A DNA stretch of 36,367 nucleotides from Clostridia bacterium (GTDB taxonomy: Bacteria > Bacillota > Clostridia > Oscillospirales > CAG-382): NCBI GenBank assembly GCA_017381715.1, contig JAFOBR010000092.1, positions 1-36,367 of the forward strand, in the 5' to 3' direction. Below the pieces are notes generated by a model, which made no database searches, was not told the origin of the DNA, and saw nothing but the letters and a program-made list of their open reading frames with translations. Below are positions 16,408 to 25,239 of this stretch, one piece after another. A program made the position numbers and the translations under genes. How positions within the stretch are numbered: position 1 is the stretch's first letter; every line of letters starts with the position of its first letter.

Positions 16408-16560
16408 AGCTTGGTGTGCGATGAAGTGGGAGATTGCTGCCCAAAAGCAGGTAACTCACACAGAGTATGTCGGTTTGATCTGGCGAATTTTCCAACATTT
16501 TTTATGGGTCGGAAATGAAACGCCCGGAACAGTGTTGAGAAAACCTTCAAACACCTCGCT
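16408..16560 (+). promoter_or_regulatory. structured 5' leader of the S10 operon (candidate cis-regulatory RNA)
   Basis: The untranslated leader folds by eye into nested helices. P1 closes the whole element: AGC (16408-16410) with GCT (16558-16560), and GGTGT (16413-16417) with ACACC (16551-16555), separated by a 2x2 internal loop. P2 is a hairpin: GTG and GG at 16426-16430 with CTCAC at 16455-16459, then CTGC (16437-16440) with GCAG (16447-16450). P3 stacks GGTTT (16472-16476) with AAACC (16541-16545), GGCG (16482-16485) with CGCC (16521-16524), and TTTCC (16489-16493) with GGAAA (16511-16515). The likely role is autogenous control of ribosomal protein synthesis. I could not match it to a named leader family. 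Confidence 0.6.
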
Positions 16561-16588
16561 ACATTATATTATATAAAGGAGAAATCCC

Positions 16589-16897
16589 ATGGCAACTCAG
16601 AAAATCAGAATCAGACTCAAGTCCTACGATCACTCTTTGATCGATCAGGCAGCAGAAAAAATCGTTGAAACCGCAAAGCGTTCCGGCGCAGCAGTTTCCG
16701 GTCCTATTCCTCTTCCTACCGAAAAGGAAATCGTAACCATACTCCGTGCAGTTCACAAGTACAAGGATAGCCGTGAACAGTTCGAGTACCGCACCCACAA
16801 GCGTCTTATCGATATCATCAAGCCCTCTGCAAAGGCTGTTGAGGCTCTCACCAACCTCGAACTTCCCGCAGGCGTAGATATCGAAATCAAGCTTTAA
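16589..16897 (+). CDS. rpsJ: 30S ribosomal protein S10
   Basis: 102 residues, full length. S10 sits in the head of the small subunit and also works with NusB (as NusE) in transcription antitermination. Family signature: [12 protein letters not shown] near residues 64-75, with the N-terminal [18 protein letters not shown] lies 7 nt before the ATG. First gene of the S10-spc-alpha cluster, preceded by the structured leader at 16408-16560 and followed by a 67-nt gap with a hairpin, unusually long for this operon. Confidence 0.98.
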   Translation: MATQKIRIRLKSYDHSLIDQAAEKIVETAKRSGAAVSGPIPLPTEKEIVTILRAVHKYKDSREQFEYRTHKRLIDIIKPSAKAVEALTNLELPAGVDIEIKL

Positions 16898-16908
16898 TCA
16901 GTCAAATA

Positions 16909-16951
16909 AAGGTCATGTTAACCCGCGTCTTGCGAGTTAACCAATAACCTT
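16909..16951 (+). promoter_or_regulatory. rpsJ-rplC intergenic hairpin abutting the rplC ribosome binding site
   Basis: Nested pairing: AAGGT (16909-16913) with ACCTT (16947-16951), GTTAAC (16917-16922) with GTTAAC (16936-16941), and CGC (16924-16926) with GCG (16932-16934) around a GTCTT loop. The outer strand ends directly at AAGGAGG, the rplC ribosome binding site. It is not followed by a T tract, so it is not an intrinsic terminator. It may be an RNA-processing site, a protein-binding site or a translation modulator. Confidence 0.6.
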
Positions 16952-16964
16952 AAGGAGGATAAAA

Positions 16965-17594
16965 ATGAAAAAAGGCATCATCGGCAAGAAAATCGGTATG
17001 ACCCAGATCTTCGATGAGAAGGGTAATGTCATTCCGGTAACTGTTATAGCTGCAGGCCCCTGCACTGTAACACAGAAGAAGACCGCAGAAAACGACGGCT
17101 ACGAAGCAGTTCAGCTCGGCTATGAAGACATCGCTGAGAGAAAGCTTACCAAGCCTGCGAAGGGACACTTCCTCAAAGCAGAAGTTTCCTTCAAAAAGTA
17201 TCTTAAAGAGTTCCGTCTTGATAACGCAGCTTCCATGAACGTAGGCGACGTTGTTACGGCAGATAGCTTTGAGGTTGGCGAAAAGGTTGATATCACCGGC
17301 ATCACCAAGGGTCACGGTTACAGCGGCGTAATCAAGAGATGGGGTCAGTCTCACTTGAGAAACACCCACGGCGGCGGTCCCGTTCACCGTCACATCGGTT
17401 CTGTAGGCGCAAACAGCGATCCTTCCAGAATCTTCAAGAACAAGAAAATGCCCGGTCAGTACGGTAATGAAAAGGTTACCATGCTTAACCTGGAAATCGT
17501 AAAGATCGATTCCGAAAAGAATCTTATCGCGGTTAAGGGCGCGGTTCCCGGTTCCCGCGGTGGCGTTGTGATCATTCGCAACACCGTTAAATAA
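16965..17594 (+). CDS. rplC: 50S ribosomal protein L3
   Basis: 209 residues, full length. L3 is an early assembly protein whose extended loop reaches the peptidyl-transferase centre. The loop signature HGGGPVHRHIGSVGANSD lies near residues 132-149, followed by KKMPGQYG. Start ATG has AAGGAGG 7 nt upstream, next to the intergenic hairpin at 16909-16951. rplD follows after 19 nt. Confidence 0.98.
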   Translation: MKKGIIGKKIGMTQIFDEKGNVIPVTVIAAGPCTVTQKKTAENDGYEAVQLGYEDIAERKLTKPAKGHFLKAEVSFKKYLKEFRLDNAASMNVGDVVTADSFEVGEKVDITGITKGHGYSGVIKRWGQSHLRNTHGGGPVHRHIGSVGANSDPSRIFKNKKMPGQYGNEKVTMLNLEIVKIDSEKNLIAVKGAVPGSRGGVVIIRNTVK

Positions 17595-17613
17595 GTGAAG
17601 GGAGGATAACGTA

Positions 17614-18300
17614 ATGCTTAATGTAAATGTATACAATATGAAGGGCGAAGTTTGCGGCAGCATGGAGCTTTCCGAAAAGATCTTCGGCGCAGAAGTAAAC
17701 TCTTCCGTTCTTCACACCGTTGTTAGAGCATACCTGCTCAACCAGAGACAGGGTACCCAGTCCACCCTTACCAGAGCTGAAGTTTCCGGCGGCGGCAGAA
17801 AACCCTGGCGTCAGAAGGGCACCGGCAGAGCAAGACAGGGTTCTACCCGTTCTCCTCAGTGGATCCACGGCGGTATCGCCCTCGGTCCCAAGCCCCGCAC
17901 CTACAAAGTATCCGTTAACAAGAAGGTAAAGAGAGCTGCATTGTACTCCGCACTGTCTTCCAAGGTTGCAAACGGCGAACTGATTGTCGTAGACAATATC
18001 GCGCTGGAAGCATACAAGACCAAGGAAATGGTTAACATGTTCAACGCGCTCGGCTGCCAGAAAGAAGTTAACAAGAATTATAAGGAAAACGGCGAAAAGA
18101 AGTCTCACAACGTCGTAGTTCCTCAGAAAGCTCTTCTTCTCCTCGAAAACGTAGACGAGAAGGTAGTAAAGAGCTGCAGCAACATTGAGACTGTTAAGAC
18201 CACTCTTGTTAATACTCTCAACGTATATGAGATCCTTAACTGCGAGAAGGTCGTTGCAACCAAGGCTGCAATCGAAAAGCTCGAGGAGGTTTACGCATAA
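17614..18300 (+). CDS. rplD: 50S ribosomal protein L4
   Basis: 228 residues, about 20 longer than the common bacterial length. L4 lines the exit tunnel with its long loop (SGGGRKPWRQKGTGRARQG, about 58-76) and in enterobacteria represses its own S10 operon. The extra length is a lysine/asparagine-rich insertion at about residues 149-170 (QKEVNKNYKENGEKKSH), within the globular domain after FNALGC. GGGAGG precedes the ATG by 8 nt; the stop overlaps the rplW start (TAATG). Confidence 0.97.
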   Translation: MLNVNVYNMKGEVCGSMELSEKIFGAEVNSSVLHTVVRAYLLNQRQGTQSTLTRAEVSGGGRKPWRQKGTGRARQGSTRSPQWIHGGIALGPKPRTYKVSVNKKVKRAALYSALSSKVANGELIVVDNIALEAYKTKEMVNMFNALGCQKEVNKNYKENGEKKSHNVVVPQKALLLLENVDEKVVKSCSNIETVKTTLVNTLNVYEILNCEKVVATKAAIEKLEEVYA

Positions 18301-18599
18301 TGAATAAATCTGCATACGATATCATTATCAAGCCCGTTATCACCGAAGCTTCCAACGAAGACATGCAGAATCGCAAGTACACCTTCAAGGTTGCTACCGA
18401 TGCTAACAAGGTAGAGATAAAGAACGCTGTTGAAAAGATCTTTTCCGGCGTTAAGGTAGAAAAAGTAACCACCATTTCCGTTAAGGGCAAGGAAAAGAGA
18501 ATGGGCTACAACTACGGCAAGACCGCAGCTTGGAAAAAGGCCATCGTTAAGCTTGCTCCCGAATCCAAGACCATCGAATTCTTCGATAGCCTTATGTAA
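18300..18599 (+). CDS. rplW: 50S ribosomal protein L23
   Basis: 99 residues, standard length. L23 lies at the tunnel exit and is the docking point for trigger factor and signal recognition particle. Recognisable segments are [13 protein letters not shown] at the N-terminus and [19 protein letters not shown] toward the C-terminus. It overlaps rplD by one base, so it is translationally coupled; AGGAGG lies within the end of rplD. Confidence 0.97.
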   Translation: MNKSAYDIIIKPVITEASNEDMQNRKYTFKVATDANKVEIKNAVEKIFSGVKVEKVTTISVKGKEKRMGYNYGKTAAWKKAIVKLAPESKTIEFFDSLM

Positions 18600-18616
18600 T
18601 CGAAAGGAGTTATACA

Positions 18617-19447
18617 ATGGCTGTTAAAACTTATAATCCTACTACTCCGTCGAGAAGACATATGGCTACTCCCTCCTTTGCGGAGATAACCAAGAAGACT
18701 CCCGAGAAATCTCTCGTAGTTACTCTTAAGAGCAAAGCAGGCCGTAACAACTTCGGCCGCGTAACCGTTCGTCACCAGGGCGGCGGCAACAAGAGAAAGT
18801 ACAGAATTATCGACTTCAAGCGTAATTCCACTTCTCCTTGCACCGTAACCGCTATCGAGTACGATCCTAACCGTACCGCATACATCGCACTTCTTTGCGA
18901 TGAACAGGGCAACAAGAGCTACACTATCGCTGCTAACGGCGTTAAGGTAGGCGACGTTCTTTACTCCGGCGCAGACAGCGATATCCGTCCCGGTAACGTT
19001 CTTCCCCTTGCAAACATCCCCGTAGGTACCGTTATTTACAACATCGAACTTTATCCCGGCAGAGGCGCACAGCTGGTTCGTTCCGCTGGTGCAGCTGCAC
19101 AGCTTATGTCCAAGGAAGGCAAGATGGGTCAGGTAAGACTTCCCTCCGGCGAAGTTCGCTACATCCGTCTTGACTGTACCGCTACTATCGGTCAGGTTGG
19201 TAATCTCGAGCACGAGAATATCAAGATCGGTAAAGCAGGTAAGAAGCGCCACATGGGTATCCGTCCCACCGTACGCGGTTCCGTAATGAACCCCGTAGAC
19301 CACCCTCACGGTGCTGGTGAAGGCCGTGCACCTATCGGTCATCCCGGTCCTTTGACTCCTTGGGGCAAGCCTGCTCTTGGTTATAAGACCAGAAACAAGA
19401 AGGCTCGCACCGATAAGTTTATCGTTAAGCGCAGAAACGCTAAGTAA
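18617..19447 (+). CDS. rplB: 50S ribosomal protein L2
   Basis: 276 residues, full length. L2 is needed for subunit association and sits beside the peptidyl-transferase centre. The C-terminal signature [18 protein letters not shown] near residues 229-246 contains the conserved histidine implicated in activity. The N-terminal motif [13 protein letters not shown] is also intact. AAAGGAG precedes the ATG. Confidence 0.98.
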   Translation: MAVKTYNPTTPSRRHMATPSFAEITKKTPEKSLVVTLKSKAGRNNFGRVTVRHQGGGNKRKYRIIDFKRNSTSPCTVTAIEYDPNRTAYIALLCDEQGNKSYTIAANGVKVGDVLYSGADSDIRPGNVLPLANIPVGTVIYNIELYPGRGAQLVRSAGAAAQLMSKEGKMGQVRLPSGEVRYIRLDCTATIGQVGNLEHENIKIGKAGKKRHMGIRPTVRGSVMNPVDHPHGAGEGRAPIGHPGPLTPWGKPALGYKTRNKKARTDKFIVKRRNAK

Positions 19448-19470
19448 TACGGTGAAGGAGGAATAAACAA

Positions 19471-19749
19471 ATGAGCAGAAGCGTTAAAAAAGGCCCTTTT
19501 GTGGAGCCTAAATTATATCAGAGAATTTGCGAAATGAACGAGAAGGGCGAGAAGAGAGTTCTTAAGACTTGGTCCCGTGCTTCCGTAATATTCCCCGAAT
19601 TCGTAGGTCACACCATTGCAGTACATGACGGCAAGAAGCACGTTCCTGTATACGTGGTAGAAGACATGGTTGGACACAGACTCGGTGAGTTTGCTCCCAC
19701 CAGACACTTCAAGGGACACAGCGGTTCCAAGACATCGAACAGCAAATAA
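19471..19749 (+). CDS. rpsS: 30S ribosomal protein S19
   Basis: 92 residues, standard length. S19 forms a head complex with S13 and contacts the A-site tRNA region. The N-terminal signature [14 protein letters not shown] and C-terminal [15 protein letters not shown] are intact. GAAGGAGG precedes the ATG; rplV follows after 18 nt. Confidence 0.98.
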   Translation: MSRSVKKGPFVEPKLYQRICEMNEKGEKRVLKTWSRASVIFPEFVGHTIAVHDGKKHVPVYVVEDMVGHRLGEFAPTRHFKGHSGSKTSNSK

Positions 19750-19767
19750 GCGGAAGGAGATAATATA

Positions 19768-20118
19768 ATGGAACAGAAGATAGCAAAGGCTTATCTCAAG
19801 CAGCTCCGTATGACTCCCCGCAAGGTCAAGATCGTTCTCGACCTTATCAGAGGCAAAAACGTTGCTGAGGCAGCCGCAATACTCAAATACACCAACAAGA
19901 TCGCTTGCGAACCCGTTCTTAAGCTTCTTAATTCGGCTATCGCAAACGCAGATCACAATTTCGGCATGGATGTTGAAAAGCTCTATGTTTCCGAATGCTT
20001 CGTTACCCCCGGTATCATGAAGCACATGAAGAGAATGAGACCCCGCGCAAAGGGCAGAGGCGACAGAATCCTTAAGCGCACTTCTCATGTAACCATCGCA
20101 CTTGCGGAAAAAAATTAA
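19768..20118 (+). CDS. rplV: 50S ribosomal protein L22
   Basis: 116 residues. L22 spans the exit tunnel with its beta-hairpin, where macrolide-resistance changes occur in other bacteria. Here the hairpin region is [19 protein letters not shown] (about 89-107), of normal length with no insertion. The N-terminal [18 protein letters not shown] motif is conserved. GGAAGGAG precedes the ATG. Confidence 0.98.
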   Translation: MEQKIAKAYLKQLRMTPRKVKIVLDLIRGKNVAEAAAILKYTNKIACEPVLKLLNSAIANADHNFGMDVEKLYVSECFVTPGIMKHMKRMRPRAKGRGDRILKRTSHVTIALAEKN

Positions 20119-20132
20119 GGAGGGTACAGTAA

Positions 20133-20786
20133 ATGGGTCAGAAAGTTAATCCTCACGGTCTCCGTGTTGGTATAATCAAGGACTGGGATTCCCGTTGGTT
20201 CGTTAAAGACGAAGTTTTCGGTGATACTCTTGTTTCCGATTACAAACTCAGAAAGTTCCTCACCGCAAGACTTGCAGGTGCAGGCGTAGCAAAGATAGAA
20301 ATCGAGCGTGACAACGCAAAGGTTCGCGTTATCGTACGCTGTGCAAAGCCCGGTATCGTTATCGGTAAGGGCGGTACAGAAATCGAAAAGCTTCGCAAGG
20401 AAGTAGAAAACTTCGTTGGCAAGCCCGCAGCAGTCAACGTAATCGAGATCAAGCAGCCCGATCTTAACGCACTGCTTGTTGCTCAGAATATCGCAGCACA
20501 GCTCGAAAAGAGAACTTCGTTCCGCCGCGCAATGAAAATGGCTATCGGCAGAACTATGAAGCTTGGTGCAAAGGGTATCAAGGTTGCAGTTTCCGGCCGT
20601 CTCGGCGGTGCAGAAATCGCAAGAACCGAGCATTACCATGAAGGCACTATTCCGCTTCAGACCCTCAGAGCCGATATCGATTACGGCTTCTATGAGGCTA
20701 ATACCACCTACGGTAAGATCGGCATCAAGGTATGGATATACAAGGGTGAAGTTCTTCCCGAGGTAAAGCGTCAGGGAGGTAAATAA
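20133..20786 (+). CDS. rpsC: 30S ribosomal protein S3
   Basis: 217 residues. S3 lies at the mRNA entry channel and contributes helicase activity. The N-terminal KH domain contains the GKGG loop in [19 protein letters not shown] (about 73-91). The C-terminal domain has the [13 protein letters not shown] motif. AAGGAGG precedes the ATG by 10 nt; rplP starts 2 nt after its stop. Confidence 0.98.
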   Translation: MGQKVNPHGLRVGIIKDWDSRWFVKDEVFGDTLVSDYKLRKFLTARLAGAGVAKIEIERDNAKVRVIVRCAKPGIVIGKGGTEIEKLRKEVENFVGKPAAVNVIEIKQPDLNALLVAQNIAAQLEKRTSFRRAMKMAIGRTMKLGAKGIKVAVSGRLGGAEIARTEHYHEGTIPLQTLRADIDYGFYEANTTYGKIGIKVWIYKGEVLPEVKRQGGK

Positions 20787-20788
20787 TC

Positions 20789-21208
20789 ATGTTAATGCCC
20801 AAAAGAGTTAAATACAGACGTGTTCAGCGCGGCAGACTTACCGGTAAGGCACATCGTGGTAATACCATTACCTACGGTACCTACGGTCTTGTAGCAGCAG
20901 AACCCGCTTGGATCACCAGCAACCAGATCGAAGCAGCCCGTATCGCTATGACTCGTTACATCAAGCGTGGCGGTAAGGTTTGGATAAAGATATTCCCCGA
21001 TAAGCCCATCACCGAGAAGCCTGCTGAAACCCGAATGGGTTCCGGTAAAGGTTCTCCCGAATACTGGGTAGCTGTGGTTAAGCCCGGCAGAGTTATGTTT
21101 GAAATGGACGGCATCACCGAAGAACAGGCACGCGAAGCTATGCGTCTTGCTTCTCACAAGCTTCCTATCAAATGTAAGTTTGCTTCCAAGGCTGACCTTG
21201 AGAAATAG
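20789..21208 (+). CDS. rplP: 50S ribosomal protein L16
   Basis: 139 residues, standard length. L16 organises the A-site and binds near the elbow of A-site tRNA. Signatures are [15 protein letters not shown] at the start, [16 protein letters not shown] in the middle, and [25 protein letters not shown] lies in the end of rpsC, so translation is likely coupled. Confidence 0.98.
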   Translation: MLMPKRVKYRRVQRGRLTGKAHRGNTITYGTYGLVAAEPAWITSNQIEAARIAMTRYIKRGGKVWIKIFPDKPITEKPAETRMGSGKGSPEYWVAVVKPGRVMFEMDGITEEQAREAMRLASHKLPIKCKFASKADLEK

Positions 21209-21219
21209 GAGGTATTACA

Positions 21220-21420
21220 ATGGAATTAAAAGAGATCAGAGGTAAGTCTCCTGCAGAACTCAACAAGCTTCTGGAGGAGCAGAAGGAAGAACTCTTCAAG
21301 CTGCGCTTCCAGCACTCCATACACCAGCTCGACAACCCCATGAAGCTTGTCGAGACTAAGAAGACCATCGCCAGAGTGCTCACGGTTCTCCGTGAGAAAG
21401 AACTCTCTACGCAGGCGTAA
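21220..21420 (+). CDS. rpmC: 50S ribosomal protein L29
   Basis: 66 residues, a two-helix protein near the tunnel exit. The family signature FKLRFQHSIHQLDNPMKL lies near residues 26-43; the end (REKELSTQA) is typical. AGGAGGT precedes the ATG by 7 nt. The next gene starts 21 nt later. Confidence 0.96.
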   Translation: MELKEIRGKSPAELNKLLEEQKEELFKLRFQHSIHQLDNPMKLVETKKTIARVLTVLREKELSTQA

Positions 21421-21440
21421 GCGGAAAGGAGTAACCGAAA

Positions 21441-21698
21441 ATGGAAGAAAGAGCACTTAGAAAAACAAGAGTTGGTATCGTAGTAAGCGACAAGATGGAA
21501 AAGACCGTTGTTGTTGCAGTACGCGATAACGTTAAGCATCCCCTTTATAAAAAGATTGTTAAGCGTACCGTAAAGTTTAAGGCTCATGATGAGAACAACG
21601 AGTGCGGTATCGGTGACACCGTAGAGATCATGGAAACTCGCCCCCTTTCCAAGGACAAGTATTTCCGTGTAGTAAGAATTGTCGAGAAGGCTAAGTAA
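21441..21698 (+). CDS. rpsQ: 30S ribosomal protein S17
   Basis: 85 residues. S17 is a primary 16S rRNA binder of OB fold. Signatures: [18 protein letters not shown] at residues 9-26 and [20 protein letters not shown] toward the C-terminus. GAAAGGAG precedes the ATG. Position after rpmC is the standard order. Confidence 0.97.
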   Translation: MEERALRKTRVGIVVSDKMEKTVVVAVRDNVKHPLYKKIVKRTVKFKAHDENNECGIGDTVEIMETRPLSKDKYFRVVRIVEKAK

Positions 21699-21710
21699 GG
21701 AGGAAACACG

Positions 21711-22079
21711 ATGATACAACAGCAGTCATTTATGAAAGTTGCTGATAATACCGGCGCAAAAGAGCTGATGTGCATCCGAGTTCTTGGCGGTACCGGCAGA
21801 CGTTACGCAGGAATCGGCGACGTTGTGGTTTGCTCGGTTAAGAAGGCAGCTCCCGGCGGAGTAGTTAAGAAGGGTGACGTTGTTACTGCAGTAGTAGTAA
21901 GAACCGTTAAGGGCCAGCGCAGAGCAGATGGTTCCTATATCAGATTTGACGAAAACGCTGCAGTTCTTATCAAGGAAGATAAGAACCCCAGAGGTACTCG
22001 TATCTTTGGCCCGGTTGCAAGAGAGCTTCGTGAGAAGGATTATATGAAGATCCTCTCCCTCGCACCTGAAGTTGTGTAA
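21711..22079 (+). CDS. rplN: 50S ribosomal protein L14
   Basis: 122 residues, the invariant length of the family. L14 forms part of the intersubunit bridge and is the docking site of the silencing factor RsfS. The N-terminal [20 protein letters not shown] and the C-terminal [16 protein letters not shown] are fully conserved. AAGGAGG precedes the ATG. First gene of the spc-type half. Confidence 0.98.
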   Translation: MIQQQSFMKVADNTGAKELMCIRVLGGTGRRYAGIGDVVVCSVKKAAPGGVVKKGDVVTAVVVRTVKGQRRADGSYIRFDENAAVLIKEDKNPRGTRIFGPVARELREKDYMKILSLAPEVV

Positions 22080-22095
22080 TTGGAGGTAAAGGATA

Positions 22096-22410
22096 ATGAG
22101 TAATGTTCATGTAAAGACCGGTGAAACCGTAATAGTTAATTCCGGTAAATATAAGGGAGTTAAGGGCGAAGTTGTTGCCGTATCTCCCAAGGAAGGCAAA
22201 GTTATCGTTAAGGGTGTTCACACCGTATCCAAGCACGTTAAGCCCCGCAGACAGGGCGAAGCAGGCGGTATCGTGAAGACCGAAGGCGCTATCTATGCTT
22301 GCAAGGTATCTCCTTACTGCAAGGAATGCAAGAAGGGTACCCGCGTTTCCGTTAAAGTTGTTGACGGAAAGAAAATCAGAAGCTGCGCTAAGTGCGGCAA
22401 AGCACTGTAA
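22096..22410 (+). CDS. rplX: 50S ribosomal protein L24 with zinc-ribbon-like cysteines
   Basis: 104 residues. L24 starts 23S folding and sits at the tunnel exit. The N-terminal KOW motif ([22 protein letters not shown]) is clear. The C-terminal half has two cysteine pairs, CKEC and CAKC (about 75-101), a zinc-binding form known from other bacteria. GGAGGT lies about 9 nt before the ATG. Confidence 0.97.
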   Translation: MSNVHVKTGETVIVNSGKYKGVKGEVVAVSPKEGKVIVKGVHTVSKHVKPRRQGEAGGIVKTEGAIYACKVSPYCKECKKGTRVSVKVVDGKKIRSCAKCGKAL

Positions 22411-22424
22411 AGGAGGAGGACGCA

Positions 22425-22964
22425 ATGGCAAGACTTAAGGAATTCTATAAGAGCGAAGTTGCTCCTGCTCTTATGACAAAATTTAATTACAGTAGCCCCA
22501 TGCAGATCCCTCGCCTTGAAAAGGTCGTTGTTAACGTAGGTTGCGGCGACGCGAAGGACAACAGCAAGATTATCGATTCTGTTATGGCAGATATCGCTGC
22601 TATCACCGGTCAGAAGCCCGTAGCTACCAAGGCTCGTAAGTCTATTTCTAACTTCAAGCTCCGCGAAGGCTCTCTCAATGGTGTTAAGGTTACTCTTCGT
22701 GCAGAAAAAATGTACGAATTCGTAGATAAGCTTTTCAATCTTTCTCTTCCCCGTGTAAGAGACTTCAAGGGTATCAACCCTAACGCCTTCGACGGCTGCG
22801 GCAACTACTCTCTCGGTCTCAAGGAACAGCTGATCTTCCCCGAAATCGAATACGATAAGGTTGATAAGGTCAGAGGTATGGATATCGTATTTGTAACGAC
22901 CGCCAACACCGACGAAGAAGCAAAAGAGCTTCTCGCACTCCTTGGCGCACCGTTTGCAAGATAA
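22425..22964 (+). CDS. rplE: 50S ribosomal protein L5
   Basis: 179 residues. L5 binds 5S rRNA in the central protuberance. I start at ATG 22425 because AAAGGAGGA lies about 10 nt upstream and the N-terminus [12 protein letters not shown] fits the family; the frame opens earlier inside rplX. Signatures: [16 protein letters not shown] and [14 protein letters not shown]. The C-terminal [14 protein letters not shown] is complete. Confidence 0.97.
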   Translation: MARLKEFYKSEVAPALMTKFNYSSPMQIPRLEKVVVNVGCGDAKDNSKIIDSVMADIAAITGQKPVATKARKSISNFKLREGSLNGVKVTLRAEKMYEFVDKLFNLSLPRVRDFKGINPNAFDGCGNYSLGLKEQLIFPEIEYDKVDKVRGMDIVFVTTANTDEEAKELLALLGAPFAR

Positions 22965-22982
22965 TAAGGAGGAACGTGAAAA

Positions 22983-23168
22983 ATGGCAAGAAAATCTATG
23001 ATACTGAAGCAGGCTAAAGCACCCAAGTTCTCTACCAGATACTACAACCGGTGCAAGATCTGCGGAAGACCTCACGCATATCTCCGCAAGTACGGTATAT
23101 GCCGTATCTGTTTCCGTGAACTCGCTTACAAAGGCGAAATTCCCGGCGTAAAGAAAGCAAGTTGGTAA
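22983..23168 (+). CDS. rpsN: 30S ribosomal protein S14, zinc-binding (type Z)
   Basis: 61 residues, the short zinc form. Ligands are Cys24, Cys27, Cys40 and Cys43 (CKIC and CRIC). S14 is a late-assembly protein of the head. Many Firmicutes carry a second, zinc-free S14 elsewhere that is induced by zinc shortage; that cannot be judged here. AAGGAGG precedes the ATG. Confidence 0.98.
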   Translation: MARKSMILKQAKAPKFSTRYYNRCKICGRPHAYLRKYGICRICFRELAYKGEIPGVKKASW

Positions 23169-23183
23169 AAGGAGGAATAAACA

Positions 23184-23582
23184 ATGCAAATCACTGATGT
23201 AGTAGCAGATATGCTCACCAGAATCCGCAATGCAAACATTGCAAAGCACGATACCGTTGAAATTCCTGCTTCCAATCTGAAGAAGTCTATCGCTCAGATC
23301 CTCCTCGAAGAAGGCTATATCGCCGGCTACGAGTGCAAGGAAGATAACAAGCAGGGTATCATCACCGTTACCCTTAAGTACGGCCCCGGCAAGAAGAGAA
23401 TCATCGAAGGTCTTCGCAGAGTCTCCAAGCCCGGCCTCAGAATTTATGCATCCTGCGAAGATATGCCCAGAGTAAGAAATGGTCTCGGCATCGCTATCGT
23501 GTCCACCAGCAAGGGTATCATGACCGATAAGCGCGCTCGCAAGGAAAACGTTGGCGGCGAAGTTCTCGCCTTCGTATGGTAA
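23184..23582 (+). CDS. rpsH: 30S ribosomal protein S8
   Basis: 132 residues, the usual length. S8 is a primary binder of 16S helix 21 and is the spc-operon repressor in E. coli. The C-terminal signature [20 protein letters not shown] and the final GGEVLAFVW are intact, as is the N-terminal [26 protein letters not shown] precedes the ATG. Confidence 0.98.
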   Translation: MQITDVVADMLTRIRNANIAKHDTVEIPASNLKKSIAQILLEEGYIAGYECKEDNKQGIITVTLKYGPGKKRIIEGLRRVSKPGLRIYASCEDMPRVRNGLGIAIVSTSKGIMTDKRARKENVGGEVLAFVW

Positions 23583-23594
23583 GGAGGTAACAAC

Positions 23595-24134
23595 ATGTCA
23601 AGAATAGGCAGAGCTCCCATTACCATTCCCGCAGGTGTAACCGTAGACGTTGCAGAAAACAACGTAGTTACCGTTAAGGGCCCCAAGGGTACCCTTACTC
23701 AGCAGCTCAGACCCGAGATGATCATCGAAGTTGGCGCAGGTGTATTGACCGTTTCCCGTCCTGATGACGAGAAGACCAACAGATCTCTCCACGGCCTCAC
23801 CAGAACTCTTATCAACAACATGGTTGTTGGTGTTACCGAAGGCTACAAGAAGACTCTTGAAATCAACGGCGTTGGTTACAGAGCAGCTATCCAGGGCAAA
23901 CAGCTTGTACTCAATATCGGTTACTCTCACAACGTAGTATTTGATCAGCCCGAAGGAATTGTTTTTGAATGCCCCAACTCCAACACTGTTGTAGTTAACG
24001 GTATCAACAAGCAGCAGGTTGGTCAGCTCGCAGCAGAGATAAGAGCTAAGCGTCCTCCTGAACCTTATCTTGGCAAGGGTATTAAGTACTCTGATGAAAA
24101 GATAAGACGTAAGGTCGGCAAGGCCGCGAAGTAA
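23595..24134 (+). CDS. rplF: 50S ribosomal protein L6
   Basis: 179 residues, two repeated alpha/beta domains. L6 lies at the factor-binding site near the sarcin-ricin loop. The N-terminal SRIGRAPITIPAGV and the C-terminal RPPEPYLGKGIKYSDEKIRR signatures are intact. AAGGAGGT precedes the ATG by 8 nt. Confidence 0.98.
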   Translation: MSRIGRAPITIPAGVTVDVAENNVVTVKGPKGTLTQQLRPEMIIEVGAGVLTVSRPDDEKTNRSLHGLTRTLINNMVVGVTEGYKKTLEINGVGYRAAIQGKQLVLNIGYSHNVVFDQPEGIVFECPNSNTVVVNGINKQQVGQLAAEIRAKRPPEPYLGKGIKYSDEKIRRKVGKAAK

Positions 24135-24154
24135 ACGAAAGGAGAGTGTGAATA

Positions 24155-24514
24155 ATGGTAACCCGTACAGACAGCAATAAGAAGCGTCTGCAAAGACACA
24201 AGAGAGTTAGAGCTAAGATCTTTGGTACTCCCGCAAGACCCCGTCTTTGCGTTTATCGCTCCGAAAATAACATTTACGCTCAGATAATCGATGATACCGT
24301 AGGTAACACCTTGGTATCCGCTTCCAGCACCGAAAAAGAGTTTGGCACTTCCGGCGGCAACAAAGAAGCTGCAAAGAAGGTTGGCGAACTCGTGGCAAAG
24401 AGAGCACTGGAAAAGAACATAACCGAAGTTGTGTTCGACAGAGGCGGCTATCTCTTCCACGGCAGAGTGCTTGAGCTTGCCAACGCGGCACGCGAAGCCG
24501 GTTTGAAGTTTTAG
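24155..24514 (+). CDS. rplR: 50S ribosomal protein L18
   Basis: 119 residues. L18 binds 5S rRNA together with L5. The basic N-terminal tail ([18 protein letters not shown]) is followed by [19 protein letters not shown], and the end matches the family ([21 protein letters not shown] without the first residue). AAAGGAGAG precedes the ATG; rpsE follows after 9 nt. Confidence 0.97.
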   Translation: MVTRTDSNKKRLQRHKRVRAKIFGTPARPRLCVYRSENNIYAQIIDDTVGNTLVSASSTEKEFGTSGGNKEAAKKVGELVAKRALEKNITEVVFDRGGYLFHGRVLELANAAREAGLKF

Positions 24515-24523
24515 GAGGATAAG

Positions 24524-25024
24524 ATGGCTAAAAAAGTTGATTTCTCTAACATCGAATTCAAAGAGACCCTTATTAATACCAAGCGCGTAAGCAAAACCGT
24601 AAAGGGCGGTCGTATCGCAAGATTTTCCGCACTGGTTGTTGTAGGCGACGGTCAGGGTCATATCGGCTACGGTATCGGCAAAGCTGCCGAAGTACCCGAT
24701 GCTATAAAGAAAGCACTTGAATCTGCAAAGAAAAACGTTGTAGAGGTTTCTCTCAACGGCACTACCATTCCTCACGAGATTATCGGTGAGTACGGCGCAG
24801 GCAGAGTTCTTCTCAAGCCCGCAGCACCCGGTACCGGTATCATCGCAGGCGGTACGATGCGTGCAGTTCTCGATATCGCAGGTATCCACGATATCCGCGG
24901 TAAATCGCTTCGTTCCAACAATCCGGTGAACGTTGTCAAGGCAACCTTCAATGCTCTTACTTCTCTCAGCACTGTTGAGCAGGTAGCTGCAAAGCGCGGC
25001 ATTCCTGTTGACGCTGTTAAATAA
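24524..25024 (+). CDS. rpsE: 30S ribosomal protein S5
   Basis: 166 residues. S5 lies at the mRNA channel and is important for decoding accuracy; spectinomycin-resistance changes map to its N-terminal loop. The signatures TVKGGRIARFSALVVVGDG and GTGIIAGGTMRAVLDIAG are intact. AGGAGG precedes the ATG by 5 nt. Confidence 0.98.
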   Translation: MAKKVDFSNIEFKETLINTKRVSKTVKGGRIARFSALVVVGDGQGHIGYGIGKAAEVPDAIKKALESAKKNVVEVSLNGTTIPHEIIGEYGAGRVLLKPAAPGTGIIAGGTMRAVLDIAGIHDIRGKSLRSNNPVNVVKATFNALTSLSTVEQVAAKRGIPVDAVK

Positions 25025-25037
25025 GGAGGACACGAAG

Positions 25038-25220
25038 ATGGCAAAAGTAAAGATAACCCTCACCAGAAGCCTCATCGGCCATAAAAAGAACCAGATCCTT
25101 ACCGCAAAATCTCTTGGTCTTAACAAGATCGGCGATTTTAAGGTAGCCGAGAGAAATCCTCTCATCGACGGCAAGATCACCGTGATCTCTCACCTGATCT
25201 CCGTTGAGGATGCTGAGTAA
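25038..25220 (+). CDS. rpmD: 50S ribosomal protein L30
   Basis: 60 residues, the short bacterial form. The family motif [20 protein letters not shown] is followed by [11 protein letters not shown] start at ATG 25038, with AAGGAGG about 9 nt upstream; an earlier open stretch inside rpsE is not used. rplO begins 19 nt after its stop. Confidence 0.97.
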   Translation: MAKVKITLTRSLIGHKKNQILTAKSLGLNKIGDFKVAERNPLIDGKITVISHLISVEDAE

Positions 25221-25239
25221 TAAAAGGGAGGATACAAAC

